The notes under the pieces are model-generated. The model searched no databases, was not told where the DNA came from, and saw only the letters and a program-made list of their open reading frames with translations. A DNA stretch of 8,707 nucleotides from Zetaproteobacteria bacterium (lineage in GTDB: Bacteria > Pseudomonadota > Zetaproteobacteria > Mariprofundales > Mariprofundaceae). Shown here one piece after another: positions 1 to 6,383 of this stretch. The stretch lies in assembly GCA_021545625.1 (NCBI GenBank), contig JAJRVH010000010.1, positions 1 to 8,707 on the forward strand, given 5' to 3'. A program made the position numbers and the translations under genes. The stretch's first letter is position 1; each line of letters opens with the position of its first letter.

Positions 1-623
1 ATATAGCGGCCGATGATGGCCAGCTGCGAAGGAGCAAGGTCCGGATCGGGCTTTTCGATCATATTCTTCAGCAGCAGGTGTCCATTGGCACCGGCGATAT
101 AATCGACGATGCCGTATTTGCTGACGTCCTGCCTTGGCACCTGCATCAGGCCGATCACCGAGCATCCGGTTTCCTCATGCGCCTGTTGAAGTTGCTTCAT
201 CGCAGGCTCGTCGCCGATGATCAGTTCATCGGCCAGCGAGACGCCGAAGGGTTCGTCATTGATCCAGTGCCGGGCGCAACGGACGGCATGTCCCAGCCCC
301 AGAGCCTGTTTCTGGCGTACATAGATGACCTCGGCCATCCGTGAGACGCGCGAAACCTCCTGATAGAGGTCTTCCTTGCCGGCCAGTTTCAGATTGGATT
401 CGAGTTCTGCCGAGACGTCGAAATGGTCCTCGATCGAACGCTTGCCGCGGCCGGTAACCATGATGATCTGGTCCATGCCGGCGGCCAGCGCCTCCTCGAC
501 ACCGTACTGGATCAGTGGTTTGTCGACGATGGTCAGCATTTCCTTCGGACTGGCCTTCGTGGCCGGCAGAAAGCGCGTGCCCATGCCGGCCGCGGGAAAG
601 ATGATCTTGCGCAGTTTTTTCAT
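1..623 (-). CDS. galU: UTP--glucose-1-phosphate uridylyltransferase GalU (partial, C-terminus outside window)
   Basis: GalU joins UTP and glucose-1-phosphate to make UDP-glucose in the cytoplasm, a precursor for lipopolysaccharide, capsule and other glycans. The reading frame opens with MKKLRKIIFPAAGMGTRF, which holds the nucleotidyltransferase signature G-x-G-T-R (residues 13-17), followed by LPATK and PKEML (to residue 30). Further on are LADE (where the family has an Asp in this loop) and IEKP at residues 189-192, with the sugar-binding Lys, then APSQLAIIGRY at the window edge. About 207 codons are present; the family is about 290-300 residues, so roughly the last third is missing. The ATG at 623 is the first usable start and matches the family N-terminus. 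No Shine-Dalgarno is visible before it (the upstream bases are CTCGGCCTGCC). The gene lies just behind the terminator of ccsB, so it probably uses its own very close promoter. Confidence 0.95.
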   Translation of the reverse strand, partial: MKKLRKIIFPAAGMGTRFLPATKASPKEMLTIVDKPLIQYGVEEALAAGMDQIIMVTGRGKRSIEDHFDVSAELESNLKLAGKEDLYQEVSRVSRMAEVIYVRQKQALGLGHAVRCARHWINDEPFGVSLADELIIGDEPAMKQLQQAHEETGCSVIGLMQVPRQDVSKYGIVDYIAGANGHLLLKNMIEKPDPDLAPSQLAIIGRY

Positions 624-632
624 GGCAGGCCG

Positions 633-660
633 AGCATAGTTGAAAGCTGCCGATGCGCAA
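633..660 (-). promoter_or_regulatory. Candidate sigma70-like promoter of galU
   Basis: On the minus strand TTGCGC (660-655) and TATGCT (638-633) are separated by 16 nt. The -10 box ends only 9 nt before the galU ATG, so transcription would start about 2-4 nt before the start codon. The ccsB terminator U-tract ends at 662, leaving just 38 nt in which a galU promoter could fit. That position supports the call more than the box quality, which is moderate. Confidence 0.45.
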
Positions 661-661
661 T

Positions 662-693
662 AAAAAGGCGGGCGTCCGAAACGCCCGCCTTTT
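662..693 (-). terminator. Rho-independent terminator after ccsB
   Basis: A perfect 12-bp inverted repeat, AAAAGGCGGGCG (663-674) and its complement (682-693), encloses a 7-nt loop. Read on the minus strand, the GC-rich stem ends in a run of five T (666-662), as expected for an intrinsic terminator of the leftward operon ending in ccsB. The A/T flanks pair with each other, so a plus-strand transcript would also meet a short TTTT. No plus-strand gene ends here, so the leftward role is preferred. Confidence 0.88.
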
Positions 694-712
694 GCGAAGC
701 GTGTTGCCGGGG

Positions 713-1954
713 TTAGCTCAGGCGACCGTAGGAGTGCAGGCCGGCCAGATACATGTTCACGCCCAGGAAGCAGAACACCGTGACCAGAAAGCCCGCCACC
801 GCCCACCAGGCCAGCGCCTTGCCGTGCCAGCCGTGCGAGACGCGCGCATGCAGATAGGCGCCGTAGATCAGCCAGACGATCAGCGCCCATGTTTCTTTCG
901 GATCCCAGGACCAGTAGCCGCCCCAGGCTTCCGCCGCCCAGGCGGCCCCGAGGATCGTCGCCAGCGTAAAGGCCGGGAAGCCGATGGCCACGGCCTTGTA
1001 GGCCAGCTGATCGAGCTGGTCGAGGGTCGGGAAGATGTTCAGCATCTTCGAGGACGGGTTTTTGCCTTCCAGCCAGTGGCGGGTCAGATAGGCCATGCCT
1101 GCGCCGCAGGCCACGGCGAACGAGCCGTAGCCGACAAAGTTCATCGGTACGTGAATCTTCATCCAGTAGGACTGCAGGGCCGGCACCAGCGGCTTGATCT
1201 CAGCCTGACCGACCGAATCGAGCCAGATGCCGAAAAACACGCCGACGGCGACCAGCGTCATCACGAAAGCGCCCATGGCCTTGGCCTGATAACGCTTTTC
1301 CAGCGCCAGATAGACCGCGCCGGTGATGCAGAACAGCAGGATGAATACTTCGTAGATATTGGAAACCGGCGCGTGGCCGATGCCCATGTCGAACAGATAG
1401 GACTCATGCCAGCGCAACAGCAGGGCCGAGCCGCCGGCATAAACACCGCCGTAGGCCGCCCAGGTGGCGATGCGACCGATAAAGGATTCGGGAGCGAACA
1501 GATAGGCGATATAGGACACGGCCGAGAACAGGAACAGCACGTTCATGGCCATGATGATGCGGCCGGCGAACAGGTTGGACTGGTCCTCATAGGTAATCAT
1601 GCCCGGGGCCGGTTCGAAGAAGGTCCAGACCCAGGCCAGTACGACCATCAGGGCGGCGCCATCCAGCCAGGGGGTGAAATTGCGGGCCATCTTCGCGTCG
1701 AGCAGCTTCGGTTTGAGCGCGCTGCCGATGGCGGCCAGCGCTACGGCCAGCAGCAGGCCCGTGCCGCCCCAGATCACGCCCTTCATGCTCAGGATCTGGT
1801 ACAGGAACGCATCCTCGCTGTAGCCGTCCTGCGCGAACATGGCCATGGCGGCGATGCCGGCCATCAGGCCCAGATAGGCGGCGAAGCGCAGATAGACCCA
1901 GCGTCCCCGGTAGACAGCGCTCCAGGTATTGGTTTCAGCGGTCACAGTACTCAT
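713..1954 (-). CDS. ccsB: Cytochrome c biogenesis protein CcsB (ResC/CcsA family, WWD-domain haem protein)
   Basis: This is the haem-handling half of the System II cytochrome c synthase. It works with ResB in the inner membrane to export haem and attach it to CxxCH motifs of apocytochromes on the periplasmic side. The 413-residue protein is a multi-spanning membrane protein with many hydrophobic segments. The diagnostic WWD motif is at residues 344-356 (WGGYWSWDPKETW). Candidate haem-axial histidines are H194 (in GHAPVSNIYE), H268 (in KIHVPMNFVGYGSF), H374 and H377. The C-terminus ends with the family's GVNMYLAGLHSYG. The ATG overlaps the resB stop as ATGA, and GGGAG (1965-1961) lies 6 nt before it, so translation is probably coupled to resB. 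Naming differs between databases: this WWD protein is called CcsA, ResC or CcsB. A terminator follows the stop codon. Confidence 0.95.
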   Translation of the reverse strand: MSTVTAETNTWSAVYRGRWVYLRFAAYLGLMAGIAAMAMFAQDGYSEDAFLYQILSMKGVIWGGTGLLLAVALAAIGSALKPKLLDAKMARNFTPWLDGAALMVVLAWVWTFFEPAPGMITYEDQSNLFAGRIIMAMNVLFLFSAVSYIAYLFAPESFIGRIATWAAYGGVYAGGSALLLRWHESYLFDMGIGHAPVSNIYEVFILLFCITGAVYLALEKRYQAKAMGAFVMTLVAVGVFFGIWLDSVGQAEIKPLVPALQSYWMKIHVPMNFVGYGSFAVACGAGMAYLTRHWLEGKNPSSKMLNIFPTLDQLDQLAYKAVAIGFPAFTLATILGAAWAAEAWGGYWSWDPKETWALIVWLIYGAYLHARVSHGWHGKALAWWAVAGFLVTVFCFLGVNMYLAGLHSYGRLS

Positions 1955-3657
1955 GCATCACTCCCTTTGTTGTCGATCCCGGCAAAGCCTTGCCCGAGTT
2001 CGGTGAACAGATCATTAAATGTCCGGGCGAATGTCATCTGGTTGCGCGTGACCATGCCGGCCAGCGTTACATGCAATGTTTTGCCGCTTTCGGCAGGCCG
2101 CATGATCAGCCACAGCTTGCGGTGCGGCATGTAGAACATGATGCACAGGCCGATGACCAGCAGCGCGCTGCCGAACCATACGACGTTCATGCCCGGATCG
2201 CGGGCCAGTTGCAGGCCGGTGTAATAGACCTGATCGAAATCGTCGAGGACGGGCAGCATCGGCCACGTCAGCTGCGGCAGCATGCTGACCGCCTGCAGCG
2301 TGCGCATGGCCATTTCCTGAAAGTTTTCGGGCCGCTTGTCGCCGAATACATCCTGCATCGCCTGCTTGAATGCCTGCAGGTTGGCCTGCTGCCGCTGTTT
2401 GTCGTCCCTGATTTCACTCAGGCGTTTCATGAAGGCGTGAAACAATTCCCATTCGACCGGGTTAGTGAAATCCAGTCCCAGTGCGATCGGTTTGTAGTCG
2501 GCGGCGTTGCCGGTCAGCGAGATCGACATGAACGAACCCTGGTTGACGCCATCGGCATCGATGAACGGATTCTGGAACAGCTTGATTTTCACCGGCTTCA
2601 GGCCGGGGCCGCGCATTTCGAATTCGACCGCCGGGCCCAGGTCCTGCCATTTGTTCGGCTCGTCCGGGCCGGCCATGTTTTCGACGTTGTAGGGCTTGAA
2701 ATCGGTGACCTTGATCGAAATGCCGGTTTTGTCGTCCTTCCAGGTCTGGTAAACATGGGTTTTGACCGTATCGATCTTCTTCGATCCATCCATATGGAAG
2801 AGCTTGAACGTGATTTCGGAGCCGCCGTCGCCGAAGCTGGCCTGATAGATGCGCACGCCTTTGTAATACAGCGGTTCGTTGACGATGATGTCCGAGGTCA
2901 GTACTTCCTTGCCGTGGTCGATGATGGTCAGGTTGCTGCGGAACTCTTTCGGCGCGCCGGTCGGATAGAAATCGATGAAGAAGCTGTTGCAGCGGACCTC
3001 GAACGGCATCTTCAGGTATTCGGTTTCGGTTCCCTTCAGGAACGAGATTTCACTTTCCTTGCCGCCTTCGGGCACGGCCATGTCGCCGCGGAAGCCATAA
3101 TGCACGCTGATCCAGCCGCCGATCAGGATGATCAGGATGGCCGCGTGGGTGAGGATATAGCCCCATTTGTTCCAGCGCCCCTTGTCGGCGCGGATGATGG
3201 TGCGTTCGCCGTCCTCGATCTGTCTGAATTCCCAGCCGTCCAGCCGTTCGCGGAAGACGGTCGCCACGGATGCCGTATCCGTTTTGCCGGGCAGTTGCCA
3301 GTCATGCTTGAACTGGAAGCGCTTCAGCGATTTTTCGGCCAGCAGTGCATTGCGGGAGCGCATTTCCTTGAGCATACGCGGCACGTTGCGCCACAGGCAG
3401 GCGGTCAGCGACAGCATCAGGAACCCGAGAATGGTCAGGAACCACCAGGTATGATACATATCGAACAGGCCGAGGGAGCGGAACACCCAGTACCAGAGAG
3501 GGCCGAACTGTTGCAGGTAGTCGCCCTGATTCTGGTTCTGCAGCAGCACGGTGCCGATCACCGAGGCCAGCGACAGCACGACCAGCAGGATCACGGCCAG
3601 CGTCATGGAACCCAGACGCAGCCAGATGGATTTGAGTAGATCAGTCATGGATTGCAT
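1951..3657 (-). CDS. resB: Cytochrome c biogenesis protein ResB (System II)
   Basis: ResB is the second membrane subunit of the System II cytochrome c synthase, and forms the haem export and ligation complex with CcsB. The 568-residue protein has the family layout: two N-terminal transmembrane segments (about 14-40 and 70-88) around VIGTVLLQNQ and the DMYHTWWF motif (H69), a third segment at about 168-186 containing the conserved ILTHAAILI (H171), a long periplasmic domain (about 190-485), and a final segment at about 491-509. A short charged cytoplasmic tail follows. Two ATGs are possible, at 3657 and 3648 (MQSM or M alone). Neither has a Shine-Dalgarno, and I chose the first. The gene begins 33 nt after the upstream Sua5/YrdC-type gene and overlaps ccsB by 4 nt. 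Its position behind purine genes looks like operon accretion rather than a functional link. Confidence 0.93.
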   Translation of the reverse strand: MQSMTDLLKSIWLRLGSMTLAVILLVVLSLASVIGTVLLQNQNQGDYLQQFGPLWYWVFRSLGLFDMYHTWWFLTILGFLMLSLTACLWRNVPRMLKEMRSRNALLAEKSLKRFQFKHDWQLPGKTDTASVATVFRERLDGWEFRQIEDGERTIIRADKGRWNKWGYILTHAAILIILIGGWISVHYGFRGDMAVPEGGKESEISFLKGTETEYLKMPFEVRCNSFFIDFYPTGAPKEFRSNLTIIDHGKEVLTSDIIVNEPLYYKGVRIYQASFGDGGSEITFKLFHMDGSKKIDTVKTHVYQTWKDDKTGISIKVTDFKPYNVENMAGPDEPNKWQDLGPAVEFEMRGPGLKPVKIKLFQNPFIDADGVNQGSFMSISLTGNAADYKPIALGLDFTNPVEWELFHAFMKRLSEIRDDKQRQQANLQAFKQAMQDVFGDKRPENFQEMAMRTLQAVSMLPQLTWPMLPVLDDFDQVYYTGLQLARDPGMNVVWFGSALLVIGLCIMFYMPHRKLWLIMRPAESGKTLHVTLAGMVTRNQMTFARTFNDLFTELGQGFAGIDNKGSDA

Positions 3658-3665
3658 AGCGCGGC

Positions 3666-3694
3666 ATATTAGCCACTCAGGTGCAAGCCGTCAT
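3666..3694 (-). promoter_or_regulatory. Possible promoter immediately upstream of resB
   Basis: On the minus strand ATGACG (3694-3689; 4 of 6 to TTGACA) and TAATAT (3671-3666; 4 of 6 to TATAAT) are 17 nt apart. The -35 overlaps the stop codon of the preceding gene. The -10 ends 8 nt before the resB ATG, so the transcript would be leaderless or nearly so, which fits the absence of a Shine-Dalgarno. Read-through from the purDE operon remains the simpler alternative. Confidence 0.33.
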
Positions 3695-4221
3695 TGCCGA
3701 ATCGTGGTGCAATCATTGCGCCATATGCGGATGATTTTCGAGGCGCTGCCACCCCGGCCGCGGGCGGAGATATGGCCGGCCAGATGGCGATGATGGCGCA
3801 GCCGGTAGCGGGTGCCGGGCGCGGCCGGCGTTTTGCCCCGCCGGTTGAGGCTGCTGGAGAGCAGCAGGCCGCCGCTGGCTTTGCTCAGGCAGCGCACGGC
3901 CGGGCTGGCATCAACCCGGACGGCGAGTTCGGATTTGCGGTAGCAGGCGGCAGGCAGGCCGGGCCGGGCCGGGAAGATCAGCGTCACGGGCCCCGGCCAG
4001 CAGCGGCGGGCCAGGCGCCGCAGCGTCGGACTGATGAAGCGGGCCAGCGCCAGCGCTCCGGCCAGGGACGGTGCCAGCAACAGAAACGGGCCGCGCCGCT
4101 GTTTGAAACGCTGGATGCGTTGCAGGCCCGTTTTGCTGTACGGGCTTGCGGCCACGCCGGGCAGCGTGCCCGTGCCGTGGGCGATCAGCCCGCCCTGTCG
4201 CAGCAGGCGCGCGGCCCGCAA
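3691..4221 (-). CDS. Divergent Sua5/YrdC/YciO-family protein (TsaC-like threonylcarbamoyl-AMP synthase?)
   Basis: Members of this fold make threonylcarbamoyl-AMP from threonine, bicarbonate and ATP for the t6A modification of tRNA. The 176-residue frame follows E. coli TsaC end to end: GGLIA (11-15), K-x-R in RFKQRRG, LLLAPS, the WPGPVTLIFPA block, ELAVRVDASP and SSSLN (family STSAN). Two parts are unusual. The nucleotide-pocket motif AYPTEAVFG reads AHGTGTLPG, and the second lysine after KQR is absent. The C-terminus lacks the usual P-S-T-[IV] block. The start is uncertain. No in-frame ATG exists near the 5' end; TTG at 4221 (AGG 9 nt upstream) is used, and the frame stays open further up into purE. 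An ATG at 4244 is out of frame. Family membership is fairly secure, but enzymatic function is doubtful. Confidence 0.75.
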   Translation of the reverse strand: MRAARLLRQGGLIAHGTGTLPGVAASPYSKTGLQRIQRFKQRRGPFLLLAPSLAGALALARFISPTLRRLARRCWPGPVTLIFPARPGLPAACYRKSELAVRVDASPAVRCLSKASGGLLLSSSLNRRGKTPAAPGTRYRLRHHRHLAGHISARGRGGSASKIIRIWRNDCTTIRQ

Positions 4222-4252
4222 TTGCCGCAGCCTGTCGCGTACATCCAGGTGT

Positions 4253-4726
4253 TCAGTCTTCAGCGAGGATGGCCTCGGCCTGTTTGCGGCGGTCTGCCTT
4301 CAGTTTTTCCGCCAGTGTCTGGTCGGTTTGAGCCAGCATCTGTACGGCCAGCAGGCCGGCATTTTTGGCACCGTTGATGCCGACCGTGGCGACCGGCAGG
4401 CCCGGCGGCATCATGACCGTCGACAACAGCGCATCCTCGCCATTCAGGGGGCCGGATGCGATCGGCACGCCGATCACCGGCCGCACCGTTTTCGAGCAGA
4501 CGACGCCGGCCAGATGCGCGGCCATGCCGGCGGCACAGATGAATACCTGACAGCCAGCCTCTTCGGCGGCCCTGACCGCTTCGACTGTCGCTTCCGGCGT
4601 GCGGTGCGCGGAGCGGATCATGGTTTTGTGGGGCACGCCGAAATCCCGCAATACCGCCTCGGCCTTTTCCATGGTCGGGCGATCGGACTTGCTGCCCATC
4701 AGAATCAGTACCTTGATTGCTTCCAT
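4253..4726 (-). CDS. purE: N5-carboxyaminoimidazole ribonucleotide mutase PurE (class I)
   Basis: PurE converts N5-CAIR to CAIR in de novo purine biosynthesis in the cytoplasm. The 157-residue protein has the class I signatures: MGSKSD at 10-15 (phosphate binding), the catalytic SAHRTP at 39-44 with H41, the AAGMAAHLAGV loop at 65-75, PVIGVP at 83-88, and NAGLLAVQ near the C-terminus. The usual Pro in the AAHLPGV loop is Ala here. The start ATG at 4726 lies 3 nt after the purD stop, with AGGAG inside the purD 3' end about 9 nt upstream, so the two are probably translated from one mRNA. Class I PurE normally depends on PurK to make N5-CAIR, and no purK is visible in this window. Confidence 0.95.
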   Translation of the reverse strand: MEAIKVLILMGSKSDRPTMEKAEAVLRDFGVPHKTMIRSAHRTPEATVEAVRAAEEAGCQVFICAAGMAAHLAGVVCSKTVRPVIGVPIASGPLNGEDALLSTVMMPPGLPVATVGINGAKNAGLLAVQMLAQTDQTLAEKLKADRRKQAEAILAED

Positions 4727-4729
4727 GTC

Positions 4730-6007
4730 TTATTTCTCCTCGCGGGCAATGGCCCGATAACCGATATCGCGGCGATAGAAGCCGCCCGGCCAGTCCAGTT
4801 TTTCCAGCGCTTGATAGGCGCGCAGCCGGGCCTCGGAAACATCATCGCCCAGGGCCGTGATGCCGAGTACGCGGCCGCCGGCATTGACGATATGGCCGTT
4901 CTTCTCCGCCGTGCCGGCATGGAACACGATGGCGCCGGCCTGTTCGATTGCGCCCAGTCCGGCGATCGGCTGCCCCTTTTCAAAGCCGCCCGGATAGCCG
5001 TCGGATACGACGACGACGCACAGTGCTGCGCGATCATCCCAGTCCAGCCGTACGCCGTCCAGCCGCTTTTCGGCCGCGGCCAGCAATACTTCGCCGAGGT
5101 CGGATTGCAGGCGGCTCATCAGCGGCTGGCATTCCGGATCGCCGAAGCGGACGTTGAATTCCAGTGTTTTCGGCCCGTCTTCGGTCAGCATCACGCCGGC
5201 GTACAGCGTGCCGATGAACTCGATGCCGCGCTTTTTCAGCGCGGCGATGATCGGTCGGGCAATGCGTTCCAGCACCTGCCCTGCGATGGCGGGTGTGACG
5301 CACGGCGCCGGCGAGTAGGCGCCCATGCCGCCGGTGTTCGGCCCCTTATCGCCGTCCAGCAATGCCTTGTGATCCTGGCTGGAGTCCAGCGGCAGGATGG
5401 TGTCGCCCGATACGATGAACAGGCAGGATGCCTCTTCTCCCTCGAGAAACTCTTCGATCACGACCTGCGAGCCGGCCTCGCCGAAGCTGTTGCCGGACAA
5501 CATGTCGCGTGCGGCGGTCACGGCCTCGTCGATGGTACGCGCCACGATTACGCCCTTGCCGGCCGCCAGGCCCGACGCCTTGACGACGACCGGGGCGCCG
5601 AAACGGCGAATGCACGCCTCGGCCTGGTCCGGGTCGGTATGGGTTTCGAACGCGGCTGTCGGTACGCCAGCCTCGGCCATCAGGGTCTTGGAGAAGGATT
5701 TGCTGCCTTCGAGTTCGGCCGCCGCCCGGTCCGGGCCGTAGACGGCAAAGCCTTCGGTGCGCAGGCGATCGCCCAGTCCCATCACCAGCGGCACTTCCGG
5801 GCCGACGACGACAAGCTGTGGCTGTTCGTCACGCGCCAGTTGCAGCAGGTCCTTGATATCTTCCGCATTGACAGCCACGCAGCGGGCTTCCTTCGCGATG
5901 CCGGGATTGCCCGGCGCGCAGACGACTTCGGACACCGAGGGTGAGCGCTTCAGTTTCCAGCATAATGCATGTTCGCGGCCGCCGCCGCCGATTACCAGTA
6001 CCTTCAT
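4730..6007 (-). CDS. purD: Phosphoribosylamine--glycine ligase (GAR synthetase) PurD
   Basis: PurD catalyses the ATP-dependent joining of phosphoribosylamine and glycine to give GAR, the second step of purine biosynthesis. The 425-residue length is normal for the family. It has the N-terminal VLVIGGGGREHA loop (4-14), an ATP-grasp domain from about 102 to 290 with VVKASGLAAGKGV (141-153), NTGGMGAYSPAP (224-235) and LEFNVRFGDPE (282-292), and the C-terminal domain ending RRDIGYRAIA (412-421). The ATG at 6007 is preceded by GAGGT 5 nt upstream, a good Shine-Dalgarno, and gives the family N-terminus. It is the first of the clustered purine genes and is followed at 3 nt by purE. A strong hairpin lies about 30 nt upstream of the start. 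Confidence 0.96.
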   Translation of the reverse strand: MKVLVIGGGGREHALCWKLKRSPSVSEVVCAPGNPGIAKEARCVAVNAEDIKDLLQLARDEQPQLVVVGPEVPLVMGLGDRLRTEGFAVYGPDRAAAELEGSKSFSKTLMAEAGVPTAAFETHTDPDQAEACIRRFGAPVVVKASGLAAGKGVIVARTIDEAVTAARDMLSGNSFGEAGSQVVIEEFLEGEEASCLFIVSGDTILPLDSSQDHKALLDGDKGPNTGGMGAYSPAPCVTPAIAGQVLERIARPIIAALKKRGIEFIGTLYAGVMLTEDGPKTLEFNVRFGDPECQPLMSRLQSDLGEVLLAAAEKRLDGVRLDWDDRAALCVVVVSDGYPGGFEKGQPIAGLGAIEQAGAIVFHAGTAEKNGHIVNAGGRVLGITALGDDVSEARLRAYQALEKLDWPGGFYRRDIGYRAIAREEK

Positions 6008-6036
6008 GGATGACCTCGCATGGAATCTTGAGAGCG

Positions 6037-6057
6037 CGCAAGCCTAGCAGGCTTGCG
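6037..6057. repeat. Perfect 9-bp hairpin upstream of purD
   Basis: CGCAAGCCT (6037-6045) and its exact complement (6049-6057) enclose a 3-nt loop, inside the 69-nt gap between the small gene ending at 6077 and purD. Neither strand has a T-run after the stem, so it does not look like an intrinsic terminator. It may be a transcript-processing or stabilising stem, a weak attenuator, or a protein-binding dyad. Function is unknown. Confidence 0.6.
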
Positions 6058-6076
6058 GCGGAATGTGAGGTCCTGC

Positions 6077-6274
6077 CTACAGCCGCCAGCGGCGGCGACT
6101 CAGCGAGAACAGCAGGCGACGCCTGTCATCGGGGTGCATCTGCCGCATGGCCGCCAGATAGACTGCCGTTTCCTCGCCATGCTCGGCGCACAGCTTTAGC
6201 GCCGCGCGCTGTGTTTCGGCGGGCAGGCTGTTGAACAGACGCAGGGCATCGGCGCCCAGTTTTTCAGGACTCAT
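6077..6274 (-). CDS. Small hypothetical protein with two similar helical segments
   Basis: I do not recognise this 65-residue protein. It is highly charged with no signal peptide or membrane segment. It contains two similar stretches: residues about 12-29 (LRLFNSLPAETQRAALKL) and about 40-58 (LAAMRQMHPDDRRRLLFSL). They share the pattern L-x-x-[FM]-x-x-[LM]-x-x-[ED]-x-[QR]-R-x-x-L and look like paired amphipathic helices. It ends in a basic tail, SRRRWRL. The ATG at 6274 has a weak TGGA about 9 nt upstream; in-frame ATG at 6283 or TTG at 6310 would add 3 or 12 residues. It is transcribed away from the thioredoxin gene and towards purD, with a 69-nt gap. A small cytoplasmic regulator or adaptor is possible, but that is a guess. 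Being a real gene is supported by the compact open frame and the helical pattern only. Confidence 0.6.
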   Translation of the reverse strand: MSPEKLGADALRLFNSLPAETQRAALKLCAEHGEETAVYLAAMRQMHPDDRRRLLFSLSRRRWRL

Positions 6275-6328
6275 AGAATGCATTCCATCTGCTCGGGCGT
6301 CTGTCTGCAAGGGTTGCGCGATTTTCCC

Positions 6329-6376
6329 TTGACATATAAAGACATGCTAATATTATTACTCCATAAATGAAGGAGG
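6329..6376 (+). promoter_or_regulatory. Strong sigma70 promoter and Shine-Dalgarno of the thioredoxin gene
   Basis: A perfect -35 TTGACA (6329-6334) is followed after 16 nt by TATTAT (6351-6356; 5 of 6 to consensus). The -10 lies in an AT-rich block containing the 8-bp palindrome TAATATTA (6348-6355). Transcription would start near 6363, giving a leader of about 20 nt that carries the near-ideal Shine-Dalgarno AAGGAGG (6370-6376), 7 nt before the ATG. High basal expression is expected. Confidence 0.85.
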
Positions 6377-6383
6377 CGGACAG

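Noticed and set aside
662..693. The ccsB-galU hairpin as a plus-strand terminator
   Set aside because: No plus-strand gene ends here, and the T-run is longer on the minus strand.
653..2134. 493-codon open frame on the plus strand
   Set aside because: It lies wholly antisense to ccsB and the resB 3' end, has no recognisable domain and is rich in H, G, Q and R as expected from the complement of GC-rich codons.
1990..3639. 549-codon open frame on the plus strand
   Set aside because: It is the mirror of resB; the composition is that of an antisense shadow and resB is a clear family member.
4034..5944. 636-codon open frame on the plus strand
   Set aside because: It spans the complements of purE and purD, both certain. 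No domain, promoter or Shine-Dalgarno supports it.
6276..6285. Perfect palindrome GAATGCATTC near the start of the small gene
   Set aside because: It is only 10 bp, overlaps a possible start codon and is expected by chance at this length; there is no second copy to support an operator.
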